From NCBI GenBank assembly GCA_034769895.1, contig CM068371.1, positions 407,013,969-407,077,968 on the forward strand: a DNA stretch of 64,000 nt. Reading direction: 5' to 3'. Source of the DNA: Magicicada septendecula. Lineage: Eukaryota > Arthropoda > Insecta > Hemiptera > Cicadidae. Both the position numbers and the translations under genes were made by a program. The notes under the pieces were generated by a model, which had not been told where the DNA came from, searched no databases, and saw nothing but the letters and a program-made list of their open reading frames with translations. The first letter of the stretch is position 1, and the number at the start of each line of letters is the position of its first letter. Positions 9,451 to 23,337 of this stretch are shown piece after piece.

Positions 9451-12440
9451 TCACAACCTGCTCGAGCATTTTGCCATTGATTTCTGTTTTACTACTTATT
9501 GGGTATTTCCCCGTAAAAGCCACTACTTTTGTTTTAAATGGAGATATTATCAACCCTGTTCCTCTGCTATATTTTTCAAAAAGAATATTCCCCTCTGTAG
9601 ATCATCTCGCTGTTATACAATAACAACATCGTCTGCATATAAAATACTATTTAATCTATATTGTGGTGAAAGCTTTATACCACCACATCCAAAATTTCGT
9701 TTTCGTCTGTTAATGACAAGGTGTCCTTGTTTAACTCCTTAGCCTTAACTGGCACTATTAATGGCTTACCTGTATTGATAAAATCTGAGCTGATTTGTTA
9801 TAGACTTTTGATCGCTTCGACAAGATTTTTTTTTTTTATTTATTACTACAACTAAGTTTGCACTTATCTAGTAGTTTTCATTTCATAAAACTATCACTTA
9901 TTGTTAGGAATTATTCCACTGAATAACCCTAGTGTCTACACGCACTTTTCACGCGGCATCAGTGCTTACTGCACCAGGTCCCAAGGTTTTGACCTTTTAA
10001 GTCTCCGCACTACGCAACTGTTATCCAGCATTTAAACAACAAGATGATAATGGTAACCTCTTCTGATCACAATTTCCCAAAGCATATCTCTATCAGGCTG
10101 TCAGATGGCTTTTGAAAATCTATAAAGGTAATGTGAGTTTCTAAACTGAATTCTCTTCTCTTCTCAGTCACGTTTTAATACAAAAATAGCATCACTGTAG
10201 GGTGGCCATGTCTGAATCCCGTCTGTTCTTCATTAATAATGTTATGTGCTGTAACCTTAGGTCTGCTGTTAATTATTCTAGAATATGAGATGTAGCTATT
10301 AAATAACCAGATTTGTGTGGACTGTACGAAGCATATGTCACTGATTGGATCTGATCAAGGGGGTCCTAAAAGTGACCTACTTTTAATCCGTGGAAGAAGT
10401 TAAAGCAAAAATGACACACCTACTAAAGAAGCTTACACATGATCGCTGCAGGAGTGCTTCAAACTGTACAGAATTTGAATAGAATCTTATGTGAAAAGGG
10501 AAGGGGATAAATGTTAAAGTGTAATGTTTTGTAAATAAACCACATTTATGAATCCAGTCCGGTTATTTAATATCTACACCTTGTGTATCTTGTATGCACT
10601 ATCTAGAAGACTGATATTCTTATAATTTTCATATAATTTACTTCTGATCCCGTGGTTGAAACTGGGATGACTTTTGCTTTTAACCAGATCTCAGGAATTT
10701 TTCCTTGTTTCCACCATATATTAAACAGATGCATTAATCTGAGATGTAGAAAACTTAGTCCATATTTCCAACATTCGGCATGAGTTTCATCCAATCCTGT
10801 TGCTTTCTTATTTTTAAGGCATTGATCACATCTACCATCTCTCCTAAGGAAATTTCATCCAATCCTAGGAGCTCCGACTGTAAACCTCTCTTCCTCTGAA
10901 TTCTTATCCTTAAACCAAATACTTCCACAGTAGATCATCAATCACATTCAACTTTAAGGTATGTATCTCTTTGATCACTACATAATGTCTTCAGTGTCTT
11001 GTAAGAAAAGGACTGCCAACTATGCACATCATCTTTGATGTTAGAGATGAACCTGTCCCAGGATTCTTGATGATTCTTATTTCGTAATATTCCTTTTAAT
11101 ATAATATAATTCTCTATATTCTTTATGGTTAGTCTGTATGCCACATTCTTTTCCTTCATAGCCCTTCCAGTCCAGATCGTCATGCCTTTCTTTTTTCTAT
11201 ATCTTCTGTTTTCCCAAAAACTTCATTGGCTACTCTTTGTGCACAACATTCTCAATGCTACTCCATGAGTATTCTTGTATATTATTTCTTGTCTCTGTTT
11301 TTTGGAATTTGTGTTTTAGCCCCTGTTGAAATAACAATTTGTTACTCTCTTATTGAACAGGTATCTTTTATAAATTTCTTCTTGCTTATCTTGATTTTGT
11401 CATTGTTGTTTCATTTAGTATACATTCAATCATCTTACAGAGACAAAAGTAGTGGTATAAGCCTCTGTCATACCCACTGTATACTCTAACGGTAGTAACT
11501 TAACCAACTGCTTTTTTTTATGGTATAATCAATTTATTGATCTAAGACCTCTTGCAACCCATTTATACTTATGCATGTTTTTTTTTTGAAAAAGGTAATC
11601 TGGATCTTAAGGTCATTATTGTTTACAAAATCTCTTAGCATCTGTCCATTATTGTTAATTGTATCTTCAAGCATGCCTATACAATGAAAAATGTGCCTGT
11701 TGCCGATTCTTGCATTAAAGTGTCCAGATGTAACTATTTGATCAGTAGTTACAATCTATCAACAACTTTATGTAGCAGCTGGTAAAATTGTTCTCATCCA
11801 CTTTACCTTCTTCTGGAATATAAACACAAATGAGAGTAAGCATTTCTCTAAGGCATTTCATACATACAAACATAATTCTCTCAGAAATGCATTCATAGCT
11901 CTTAATCCTTTCTACTAAATAAATAAAATAAATAAACCTCCGCTCAACAGTCCGTTAAGGACCAAGGCGTACCGTGCGGCTTTTTGTGTTAGTGTGACGG
12001 TGTATGGCTAGTACTACGCGCCACCAGCCGCTAGTTGCGGTATTCACAGCCAGGAGGCGGCACTGTTATCTCAGCGCCTACTCAGTTTGCCTCACGACGC
12101 TGAGTGCACGCCGTACGGAACCTCCGCCGGGAATTGAACCCGGGAATCCTTTCTACTAGCCTTTATCAAGATTGATACACCCGTACTTGCTACTCTGTAG
12201 TTTTTTTTTCCCCCCAGGGATAAAGGTTACATCTACTTTTGCATTTTTCAGTACTCTTGCCAATTCATTTTCTTTAATAACTATTGGTCTAACATTCCAT
12301 CTCCCTAAAATTAATTTCTCAGCAATCCACTTCTTGTTTTTGTTGCTTTCCAGTCCATTACCATTAAGGCTTGTACTAATTCCGAGGCTATTCTGGTTTT
12401 TGACAGCAATAATTGTAACAGTACAAACCATTCGTAAAGC
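9451..12440 (-). pseudogene. Degenerate LINE (endonuclease + reverse transcriptase)
   Basis: Read on the minus strand, a non-LTR retrotransposon can be followed from an endonuclease start near 12431 (GRWNVRPIVIKENELARVLK, like the GTWNVR start of apurinic-type endonucleases) through a linker near 11183-10938. The RT region holds HLFNIWWKQGKIPEIWLKAKVIP (10794-10640), and the catalytic YADD lies near 9640. Frames are broken throughout. The 3' part stops at the right end of the element A LTR, consistent with element A inserting into the LINE. A SINE interrupts the 5' part. Clade (CR1/RTE-like) cannot be fixed by eye. Confidence 0.75.
11918..12144 (-). mobile_element. tRNA-derived SINE with 14-bp target duplication
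   Basis: A 227-bp insertion is flanked by a perfect 14-bp repeat AATCCTTTCTACTA (11904-11917 and 12145-12158). On the minus strand it opens with a pol III B-box-like GGGTTCAATTCCCGG (12141-12127) and ends in a TTTATTTATTTTATTT tail at 11918. No A box is visible, so the tRNA head is probably 5'-truncated. It lies inside the LINE remnant. Confidence 0.8.
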
Positions 12441-12657
12441 ATGAAAGTGTAAAAAACAATAGTGCTACTGGGATATCAATAGATAGTACATGATTGGGAG
12501 TGGACATATAGGTTGTAAAGTGGTGCAGAAAACATTTTGTTATTATATGTTTCTGTAATAAGAAGCTAATAAAAAAATATTTATATCAGCAACACAACTG
12601 GAGAAGATAATGAAAGCAGAGTGTTATACCAGCGTAGTTGATACCAAAATCTGCTTG

Positions 12658-13736
12658 TGTAACGGGACGAACCAGGGGAACAAATATTTTAATAACCGTA
12701 AAAAGCTATTTGAATACACCCAGTGTTCAACCTCTGGGGAACCTCTTTTTTAACCAAAATGCATACAATTTTATTGTGAAACACCCGTCTGTGTTTGTGT
12801 CCGGTGCCAGTCTGACGAGACGAGTTACCTAATCACCTACAACTCAGGACGTCCGTAAATCACGGAAAATGCGAATGTGAAACCCCAATTTCATCAGATG
12901 GCTAGGTCACAGAATTTTTTGGCTGATCTTCCAGAAGCTTCAATAGAACCTGCCAGTGAGAGAAGGCGTTATAAACTCTGAACGTTTCACGGCCAATGCC
13001 CAACGCCCTGTGCGTATGCAACCCGCGGGAAATAACAAGCAGTCGACACTCAGCTTCAGGACCGCGCGGTCGTATATACCAAGTACCCGGGTAAATTAAG
13101 TCGGCCGACTAAGGAATGTTACTTTAATTGTTTTAAACAAGTACAAGAAAGAGTGTAATGTGAACCGATATTCAACAATATCAGTTTTAAACAGTTCAGA
13201 ACATATTTCGGAGTGCCCTGTGAAAATAATGAATCTGCAGCGGTGGTGAAATAATTGGACAATGGCTACAGCAAGGATGAGTACCTAGTATAAAATTGGC
13301 TAAATTCAAAAAAAAAACATTTAAACCTTTAAATACATAAGTAATTTAATCAACAGCCTATTAAAATATTTGAAAAATAAAAGAGCTCAGTAAACGGGGG
13401 TTATTACAGAGAGAATGTGTCTAAGTACTGGCTTGCCTTACTAACGTGTAATCTAGTTGGATAAGTAATTTTTGTTTTTTGATAATTGTTTAATAGATAA
13501 CAGATAAAAAGAAAGAGTAAGAGAAAGAAAAGTAAAGGAGAACTAGAAATTTTGAAAGAGTAATAAATGAGATGATTATTTAATGATAACCATTTGTTAG
13601 TGTAATTATTTCGCCACACAAAACCAAATAACCATTTCTGTAGCAATAGAATTCATCTATAGAACCCTGGCGAGAGTGAGAAGGTAGGTTGTAGAATACA
13701 ATAATTGTAAGTATATATATAAAATTAAATGTTACA
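12658..13736 (+). repeat. Solo LTR (1079 bp) with CTTG target duplication
   Basis: It begins TGTAACGGGA and ends AAATGTTACA, with CTTG on both flanks (12654-12657 and 13737-13740). It starts with the same TGTAACGG as the element A LTR and carries a splice-donor-like AAGGTAGGTT at 13681-13690, about 53 bp before its end. No internal region adjoins it, so it is most simply a solo LTR left by LTR-LTR recombination. Confidence 0.8.
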
Positions 13737-13740
13737 CTTG

Positions 13741-14515
13741 CAGTGATATTGAAAATAGTTCAGCATATAGTTCCAGCTGATTCAGCACTCATTTGATGTC
13801 GGCCATGAAAGTAACATCACTTCTCAGGTGTGTGTGGAAAAGAAATCACCCCATATAAGCCATTAAAATCCAAAATTCTTAGACGAATACATGAGTGAAA
13901 TTAAGAACAAGTTCATTTGATACAACAGTGTAAATTCAGCAATGAACATGGGCTACTAGTTAAAAAAACATCAAGACAAAATTTGACGGCCACGTTGCTT
14001 AATATGCAGTGTCCTGTGCAGATGCAAGAAACTAAAATTGTGGGGAAAATATCGGTATGATGACTGAGTCAGTGTGTAAATTATGATCAAGAATAAAAGT
14101 TTAGACTTTTGTGAAATAGATTAGAAAATAAAATATTATATTGTACCCTATTGCACAACATAGGGCAAGGCCACGTGGCGGTATGTTTCAGCTTTAACTG
14201 TTTCTGATCAAATGAGTAGATTAATCAAAGGGCCAAAAAACAATTAAAAGTGATTTCAGAAAGTGTTTTGGAACAAAAAATGATAACCAGTTACAAATAT
14301 TCTGTGGTGCAACCTTGTTCAAAGTTGATATCGACACTCAGTGTGACATCAGCACTTGGGAATGCTGTTGTTTACATCGCATTGAAGGAACGTCTTGTGG
14401 TACCACAACCGTAGTGGAACACTCATCAAATTGGGAGCATTTAACCTCGAATTTCATAAATAAGTAGTAACATTGTTCAAGGTAGGCAAGTAAATAATGC
14501 TTATATATACTGTGC
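13741..14515. other. No gene recognised
   Basis: AT-rich DNA with no convincing coding or repeat structure visible. Confidence 0.4.
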
Positions 14516-14830
14516 ACGTAGCAAAGATAGTATCGGTATGGAGAACCATACATGACTTCCATGTTCTAAGATTTATATTTAAAATCATTTTTGAAATGAA
14601 ATATTTCCATAGAAACTACTTCTTTCTACTTATTGCTTCAGCCTTAACCACAGTACTGTGGTCACTAACGTATACCACCTCACATTATCACACTCAGTTT
14701 TCACTGATGATGGTAGTCGATGGCACTGCTGAAACATCTGGTTTTGCAGAAAACATTGGACTATGGCCAAACATCCTGGGAAGGAATTTTAACAACAAAC
14801 TACTTCTTTGTTGCTGATAACGTAGTACAC
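14516..14830 (+). repeat. Dispersed repeat P1, copy 1
   Basis: This copy is nearly collinear with 29309-29650: both start TATCGGTATGGAGAACCATA and share about 300 bp. A short piece recurs at 52738-52775. The ORF across it exists in both copies but resembles no protein I know. A CUGAUGAUGG...GAAAC string lies near 14705-14735. It may belong to a Penelope-like element, but this is not established. Confidence 0.65.
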
Positions 14831-15056
14831 ATATAAAAAATTATCCCCACCCCCTTCAACTATAATTTTCATTTATAGATATTTCATCTACGTTTCCACA
14901 GTGGATTATTATAATCTTCTTATCAGGATACTTTATTTATCAAAATTAAGTTCTTTACTCTTGTTAAAACAAAACGTTGCAGGTAAACTACCCTTTCCCC
15001 GTAACCGATCTTCACCAGAGTCAATAGGCCTTGAGTCCTCTGCAACTAGGCACATA

Positions 15057-16376
15057 CGAGGTGCTATCAGAAAGTTCCCGGACTAGGTCTAATAAATTCT
15101 TTTTGCTTACCTAGGCCATTAATGGCTCCCATCTCCTTCAAAGTAGTCTCCCTGCGAATTGATACAACGAATCCAGCGTTGTTTCCATGCCTGGAAAGTG
15201 TCAAAAAAAGTCTTGCTGAAGGCTGTCAAGCACCTCCTGCGTTTTTTTCTTAATGTCTTCTACAGTGTCAAAACGGTGACCTTTCATGTGAATTTTTATT
15301 TTCGGGAACAGAGAAAAATCACAGGGGGCTAAATCTGGTGAATATGGAGGGTGTGGGACGGTGGCCATATTGTTTTTGGTCAAAAACTCTGTTGTTTTCA
15401 GTGAAGCGTGAGCAGGTGCATTATCGTGATGCAACAGCCAGTTTTGGTCTTCCCACAATTTGGGCCTTTTTCGTCGCACATTTTGTCTCAGCCGCCTCAA
15501 AACGTCACAATAAAAATCTGAGTTCACTGTAACACCAGCTGGCACGAACTCGCGATGGACAATGCCTTTGATGTCAAAAAACACAATGAGCATGGCTTTT
15601 GTTGCACTTCTGACCTGCCGTGATTTTTTTGGTCTCGGTGATTGTGGACTTTTCCACTGTGACGACTGCTGTTTTGTTTCTGGATCATAACCATAAAACC
15701 AGCTTTCATCACCGGTTATGACCCTGGAGATGAAGGTAGGGTCATTTTCAGACGTTTCTCTGAGTTCACTGCACACATCAACACGGCGCTGTTTCTGATC
15801 CACAGACAAAAGCCGAGGGACGAATTTTGCAGCAACACGACGCATGCCTAAATTTTCAGTTACAATTTCTTGACAGCTTCCATAGCTTATTCCGGCACTT
15901 GTACACAACTCATGGATTGTTTGACGATGGTCTTCGTGAATGAGTTGTCGAATTTTTTCAACATTTTCATCCGTTTTGCTCGTGGAAGGTCGTCCTGAAC
16001 GGTGATCATCTTCAAGTGACATTCTGCCGGCCTTGAAACGAGCGTACCACTCAAAAACCTGTGTTCTGTGTAGGGAATGTTCTTCAAAAGCTTCTCGAAG
16101 CATTGCAAAAGTTTCAGTAGGCGATTTACCAAGTTTAAAACAAAACTTAATGCACGCGCGTTGCTCGAATTTATCAGCCATCATAAAATTAGCAAATGAA
16201 CGTTAACACACGATTACAAAACACAACGCGTAGACCGAACACAACCTCACAATGCAACAAAACTCGGCAGACTGACTCATTACATATTACGGAATCGGAC
16301 ACTGGGACGCCAGGTTGTACAGTCACATCCAATAGCCGTGCCAAGTACAGTCCGGGAACTTTCCGATAGCACCCCG
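15057..16376 (-). mobile_element. mariner transposon with terminal inverted repeats
   Basis: A 1320-bp element has inverted ends of about 28 bp: CGAGGTGCTATCAGAAAGTT at the left and the complement of CGGGGTGCTATCGGAAAGTT at the right. Both are flanked by the TA dinucleotide (15055-15056, 16377-16378) expected for Tc1/mariner. It lies within an R1 repeat unit. The transposase fills most of it. Confidence 0.92.
15119..16184 (-). CDS. mariner transposase, intact except for a C-terminal frameshift
   Basis: The ORF starts MMADKFEQRACIKFCFKLGK and runs 327 residues to TGA near 15201. It has an N-terminal helix-turn-helix DNA-binding region (residues about 1-110) and the D,D34D catalytic core: TGDESWFYGYDPETK, HHDNAPAHAS and YSPDLAPCDFSLFP, the last aspartate marking mariner rather than Tc1. 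It would cut and paste the element at TA sites. A seven-T run near 15203-15209 (six would keep frame) throws off the last 25-30 residues; the other frame continues through a normal C-terminus to TAA at 15119-15121. All other parts look undamaged, so the insertion is fairly young. Confidence 0.93.
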
Positions 16377-16640
16377 TATGTAAAAAATTATTTGATTCTG
16401 TTTGAATTTACGACAGTTATTGTTCATCATAAAAAATTACCCTTGTTAAAACATAAAACGTTGCAGGTAAACTACCCCTTTCCCTTAACCGATCTTCACC
16501 AAAATCAACAGGCCTTGATTCCTCTACAATTCAGGAACATATGCAAAAAATTATTTGATTCTGTTTGAATGTGCGGCAGTTATTGTTCATCATAGAAAAA
16601 ATTACCCTTGTTAAAACATAAAACGTTGCAGGTAAATTTA

Positions 16641-16762
16641 TATATAGGATGATAAAAAAGTGGTGCCAATTTGTCATCAGTTGAATTTATGGATGCTGTA
16701 TTACACTGAGTAATACTGCCTCAGGTAAACAGAAGTCTGATGTAATAATGTGATACTATCCC

Positions 16763-16810
<48 letters not shown>

Positions 16811-18530
16811 AGTCAGACTGTCCTGTTATTAAAATGACATTATTGTGTTTAGTTCATGTAGATGTGACATTGTCACAGTTTATATTCATCAGCAGCAGCT
16901 TTTCACCTTAAATGAAGTCAACATGTAATATCATTATCATTCTGCTTTCAGTATAGCCTTCAGTGATATGTGGAAGCATGTCTCCATTGGTGGAGATAAA
17001 AAATTAATTACACTGATATTTGGTTTGATAGCTGATATTAAACGTTTTATTGATGCAGCTGTACAACCTGCAATTCATAAGGTACCGTGGGGAGCAGGGC
17101 ACTCTGTTGTTTTGTAAGTAGGGATTTATGAGTAAGGTTTTGAAACCTACTGCACTAAGCCCCCATAAAAACAAAAGTCTCCTGAGTCGCCATCTGCATT
17201 TGACAGCCAGTTTGCTGGAACAAAACACTTTTCTGTTTGCTGTTATTCACAATTTCACATAATCTTGATTAAAAGAAATCCCTGCTCCCCAAGACCATTA
17301 GGTGGATCCATGGAACACAGATTGAATCATGGTAGAGTGATGTCTCAAGTAACTCATAATTACTCTAGTATACATTTTGTTATTATTAAAGAAGAATGTT
17401 TAGGTTTCTGTGATATTAATATGTTCATAATTCCCAGAAACAATTCTTTAAAATGATGCCAAATGAATTCTTCAAATTTTACTAAATTAAAATAGTTGTT
17501 TTATTATTAAATTAATATATTATATTAGTTATTAAACAAGAACCAAAATTTGGAAATCTTTTATATTATTCATTGTAACTTGAAAAATTTATCACGTGGC
17601 CTGAAATATGATAGGTTTACCAATTATCACCAAAAAATTACTCAGATCATGATAATTGTTAATTATTGTGCATACATGAAATTAGTTACATCAGTTATCA
17701 CATTGTTAATTATTGTGCGTACATGAAATTAATTACATAACTTATCACAATGATGCAAGATATATTAATAAGCAGTGCAGTCATACGTTGTGTATAACCT
17801 TAGTAACTTCAGTTTTAATTTTTTCTCTTTACAACACTGACAGTAACTGTTTAGAAATTAGTCAAAACAAATTATGCAATTCAAAAATATAATATTGAAA
17901 AACCAACCCAATTTGTAAGTCGAGGGAATTCAAAAACCAGTGCCTTTCTCTTTCTGTCTCTGTTTTATACTCCCACATATTATTATTATTATTATTATTA
18001 TTACCTGCTGATTGTTGATATTGTTTTACGTGTGTTTTGCATTTTGAATTAATTATGTCACTTTTGCAGCACCGATGTTACACCATGTTGATTAACTCTA
18101 GGAACATATGTATGTCTAACTTGTACGATGGTAGAACTGCAACATTTTTCTAGTGTACAGCATAGGAACTGTGTACACCTGCTAATCCAATTCGTCTGTA
18201 TCCACTCTCGAGCATGCGAACTTATGCGTTTAGCACGTTTGCGTATTACATAATATGTATTTCCTTATGCTCAAGTCATGGACACAAATTCCGTGGTCTC
18301 CAATGTTACTCTTCACCTCAAAAATAATGCTTTCAAACACATGAAATAAAACATACCAATTCTGCAAAACATGCTGCTTTCTTGAACGTTAATTTCTTAG
18401 GTTTGAGATATATTAAATCAACCACTACAGTACAGAAATTTAAACCGCTGATGGTGTTTGTACATGTGCTGAATAGTAGTGTGTAGAGTATACAAAATTA
18501 TGATTTACATTAAACAAGGTTTATTTTTCA
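16641..18530. other. No gene recognised
   Basis: AT-rich DNA. A (CT)n run lies at 16772-16804 and an ATT run at 17979-18003. A diverged direct repeat lies at about 17640-17755 (CATACATGAAATTAGTTACA and similar). No coding signal was recognised. Confidence 0.4.
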
Positions 18531-18534
18531 GTCA

Positions 18535-19880
18535 TTGTAGTGTAAAGTAATTTTGGAAACAAAAAGCTGAAATTGTAAGAGCAGTAGAAGCGGGGAGTAG
18601 GAATAAAACTGAAATCATAAAAGAATTTCTCTCTCAACACTTTCAACTAATTAAAAAAAAAGTTTTTAAAAGTAACAGTGATGAAGATGGAAAGAAAAGA
18701 CTTCCTAGAGGGCCAGAATTTTTTGATATTGAAGAGTGCATGTTTAGAGAAGCACATAGTTGTACCATTCCATTAATTTGACAGCGGTTTAGGGTAAACA
18801 CTGAATATTTGGGAAAATATTAAGAATATATCACTTAATGGAAGTGTAGACTGGCTAGAAAGGTTTGCGGACTGTAATTAACTTTCTTCCAAATCTGTGT
18901 GTGGGTAGAGGGGATCTGTTGTTGAAGTTAATATCCAACAGTGAAGTAAAAAAAAATCAAAAGACTTATTAAAAGATTATGTCATAAAAAAACATTTCAT
19001 TGTTAACAAGATGAGGGTTTGTTTTAAAAATAAAGGGGTGAGCAATTTTAGTGGGTGCAAATATGTTAGCTTGGGAAAGCTATCACTACTGATGACTGGA
19101 AAAGCAGTCCATCTGTGTTATTTTAAAAAGTTAAAGGCACTTCCCATAGGCTATATGGCAAATAAGAAGCCTTGGATGACTTTGGAATGCTTCAAAAAGT
19201 GAATTTGCATAAAGTTTTAAAAACAAAATAGAAAAGTCATCCAGTTTATTGACAACTGTTCTGCACACCATGAAATTTCTAATTTGAAGGCTCTAAAGTT
19301 ACATTTTTTCCACCTAATATAACATTTATGTGGCAGCCAATGGACCAAGGCATGATTAGAAATTAGAAACATACTATACAAAACTGGTGATAAACAAAAT
19401 TTTAGATGACATCTCTTTGAAATTAAGTGATCAGTAAGTTTGTTAGATCCTAACTGCATAATTTTCAAAGCATGGAAAGCTGTTAAAAATCTGGCGTTTT
19501 AAGAATGTTAGCTTCAGCGAAGTCTGATGAAGTGATTGAAAATGTTGAAAAGAAACTAACAGATGAAAATGAGCATGAAAGGTGAAATAATTTGCTACTC
19601 TACAGTTTTCTATATTTGTTGTTGTGGATGATGATGTAATCATAAGCAGTGAAGCCAGCAAAATGACATTGTTACTCAGGTTCAGAGCAGAAAAGGAAAA
19701 ACGGAAATTGATGAGATACGATAGCTATGATGAAGAAGATAACCAGTGAACGCCTGTCCCCAACAGCAGGGAAGCATTAAAAATGCTAAGTGGTCTACAG
19801 TCGTATATAGAAATTCAAGACAAAATTGGTGAAAAAATTGTTGACTGCATTGGCAGATTGAAAGAGTGTGCATGAAACAT
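18535..19880 (+). pseudogene. Tigger/pogo-type transposase relic
   Basis: Fragments in several frames line up with a Tigger transposase (CENP-B-like DNA-binding domain plus DDE core). An N-terminal KAEIVRAVEAGSRNKTEIIK lies near 18565. The mid region GKLSLLMTGKAVHLCYFKKLKALPIGYMANKKPWMT (about 19070-19180) recalls the GKLSKERIT...KNVKSLP...ANKKAWMT block. The core NCSAHHEISNLKALKL...PPNITFMWQPMDQGMI (about 19250-19360) holds the conserved PPN and QPMDQG. An acidic C-terminal tail reaches about 19875. Stops and frameshifts are frequent, so the copy is old. Its right end meets the truncated LTR of element B. Confidence 0.8.
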
Positions 19881-19908
19881 AAAATATCATTGTGAGAGGT
19901 AGAAAAAA

Positions 19909-20536
19909 ATGGTTCCAAACTGTTATATAAAGTTCACTATTGTATTTTTTCTATTAAAAAGAGTTCTTTACTGCGGTATTATATTTATACACACAACATT
20001 TCAACATTTGGTAGGCCTACCCTTACTTGCCTGTGGGCACTGTATAACACGACCGTACGATCTGAATGTGTTCTGCAGACTGCTGTTATTTTAAAATGTT
20101 TTAACACTTCATTACTCTCTTTTAAACTTAACTTTACTTTGGGGGAGGCCTAGCGTACTTGCCTGTGTAGGCCTTCCGACACTATTACACTGCGACTGTA
20201 CTGTTTGAAGGTGAGCTGGCGACTGGGGCGATCTTAGATGGCGTGGGCACGCTGTCTGTGTTTTAACTGGATGTCCCCTCATCTCCTGCCATCAAACATC
20301 GAAGGTTCTAGATGTTCCTCGGCCCCGGAAGTTCTTTGTAACATTTAAAACACGTGGAGCTCTCATGATCCAAGAGTGACGTGATGGTAATTAAGCAAAT
20401 ACCTCACCTTATATGGTAAGGTCTGTTTGACTTGAGACGTGAGTCACCTACTTTGTTATAACTTCCAATACGTCTCTCACAATGTATTTCATACAATTAT
20501 TACATAAAATGGTTATGCCCATTTTGTCCCATTACA
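19909..20536 (-). repeat. Truncated 3' LTR of element B
   Basis: This matches 23979-24594 with few differences, from GTTCCAAACTGTTATATAAA to TTTTGTCCCATTACA. In minus sense it begins TGTAATGGGACAAAATGGG. The half corresponding to 23338-23978 is missing, so no terminal CA or target duplication can be seen on this side. Confidence 0.8.
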
Positions 20537-20790
20537 ATATGCCCCCCCCCCATGAGGGGTTTTATGTAAAAACATAAAAACTCTCATTGCCTAAACCTAA
20601 GAGGATCAGCTAGGATATGGCACCACAACCCCCCTTATTTCCTTACTAGTGTCTGTGGCTGCACCTGCATGACTTTACTGGACCTCCTTCCTCAGGATCC
20701 TAACACCATAAAGCCAGACAGGCACTAGGCGACCCTGCCCTGACGCACTGACCAGCACAGGTCTGCCTCCACAGTACCACCCAGACTCTG
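20537..20790 (-). promoter_or_regulatory. Conserved 3' block with hairpin and polypurine tract (element B)
   Basis: In minus sense this carries GGTCCAGTAAAGTC, a GGTGCCATATCCTAGCTGATCC box, a hairpin at 20588-20551 (outer CTCAT/ATGAG-type stem, inner TTTTATG/CATAAAA) and a run of ten G before the LTR. It matches the blocks of elements A, C and F. Confidence 0.75.
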
Positions 20791-21859
20791 TAACAATCAA
20801 GTAAAAACATTAACAAATGGCTTTTCATCATTCCATATCCTTAACTGATTTAGGTTCCTCCTAGACGTACTGGTTTGCCTTAATCAAAGTACTGATTTGT
20901 CCTCTTACATATCTGAATACACATATAACCTTATTCTTCTACAATATATAGCCTTATCGCTAACATAATACATTTTATTCAAAACACATAAGCTTACCAT
21001 ACAGTTGAAAGTCTTATCAGAAACAAATTTTTCTCACTTTAATTCCAATTCCACAAAATGATTCTCCAATCTCATTACAAATACAATTCTCTATTGACTT
21101 CATTTTAAAGATTCCAATTATCTCATTCAAATATATTCAGTTTCAATTACCAATTCAGATTACTATTATCATCTTTACACAACACAAAATATGATTATAC
21201 AAAATAGAAAATTACTCAATACCACAAATACATAGACAAAAAAAATGTACTACAATACTCCATTACTAGTCATATTATAAATGTTTGATACAACCATGTT
21301 GTATAGCTGATAAATACAACACATCAAAATAAACATTTCAAATCTTAATTTGAATAAAAATTACAAACATTACACAACTTTAGTATTCATTTTCTGTTGA
21401 ATATTCCATTAGTCACATTCTGACTTCAACTTCTGAATTTCTATTAAATATTTTAACCATCAAATTTTAATTATTTACCATTCATTATACAAGTCAAATC
21501 TAAAAATTTTTTCAGATTTATTACCAAGATCCACATTTTAAATTAATTTAAGTCCATAATAAAATTCATAATTATATACGGTCAGTTATTGGAAACCATC
21601 CATTATCATTATTATTGTAATCAACTCAATCAGACTTATTAACATTGAGTACACAAAATACAATGTACACACACCATGTATCTCTGATACCTTATCATAA
21701 CATAAGCTAACCTAATACATACTACATCTAACACCAATACAAATTTATATACAATCTGTTTCCTATCAAATGTCATTGTTCACCAAAAAATCATTACATT
21801 ATTCAGCCAAAGTATCAAAACCATTAACTAAAATAAATGTCCATTAACAACATATATTT

Positions 21860-23127
<1,268 letters not shown>

Positions 23128-23317
23128 TAATAATTAATATAATCAAATATTTATATCAGTGAAAGTTTATGTACGAAACAAAAAAACTTTTTAAACACCA
23201 CGTGCTACTATAAACATCTTATAACCTATACTAATTATTCAAAAATAACCCCACCACCAGACCTATTTCCGTGTGTCAAAAAGCAGGCCTAACCTATATG
23301 AAAAAATTCATATAAGC

Positions 23318-23335
23318 ATCCTGGCAGGGTCACCA
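23318..23335 (-). other. Primer-binding-site candidate of element B
   Basis: In minus sense TGGTGACCCTGCCAGGAT begins two bases after the LTR end (AGTCACA). Position and TGG start fit a tRNA primer site. The tRNA was not identified. Confidence 0.55.
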
Positions 23336-23337
23336 AT

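Larger units (their letters stand above)
14940..16640 (+). repeat. R1 repeat units split by mariner
   Basis: R1 is a roughly 160-bp unit with landmarks AAAACGTTGCAGGTAAACTA, TTAACCGATCTTCACC and AAAAAATTATTTGATTCTGT. One unit at 14955-15056 is interrupted by the mariner and resumes at 16377. Another follows at 16440-16590, with the start of a third to 16640. Further copies occur at 29035-29210 (inverted), 33597-34400 (five in tandem) and 34585-34760 (inverted). Confidence 0.75.

Noticed and set aside
12127-12144. A tRNA gene suggested by the GGGTTCAATTCCC box
   Set aside because: No A box, no cloverleaf and a clear target duplication and tail: it is a SINE.
14497-14817. A protein-coding gene in repeat P1 (open in both copies)
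   Set aside because: The copies are near-identical DNA, so shared open frames are expected; no known domain, and the composition is that of non-coding repeat.
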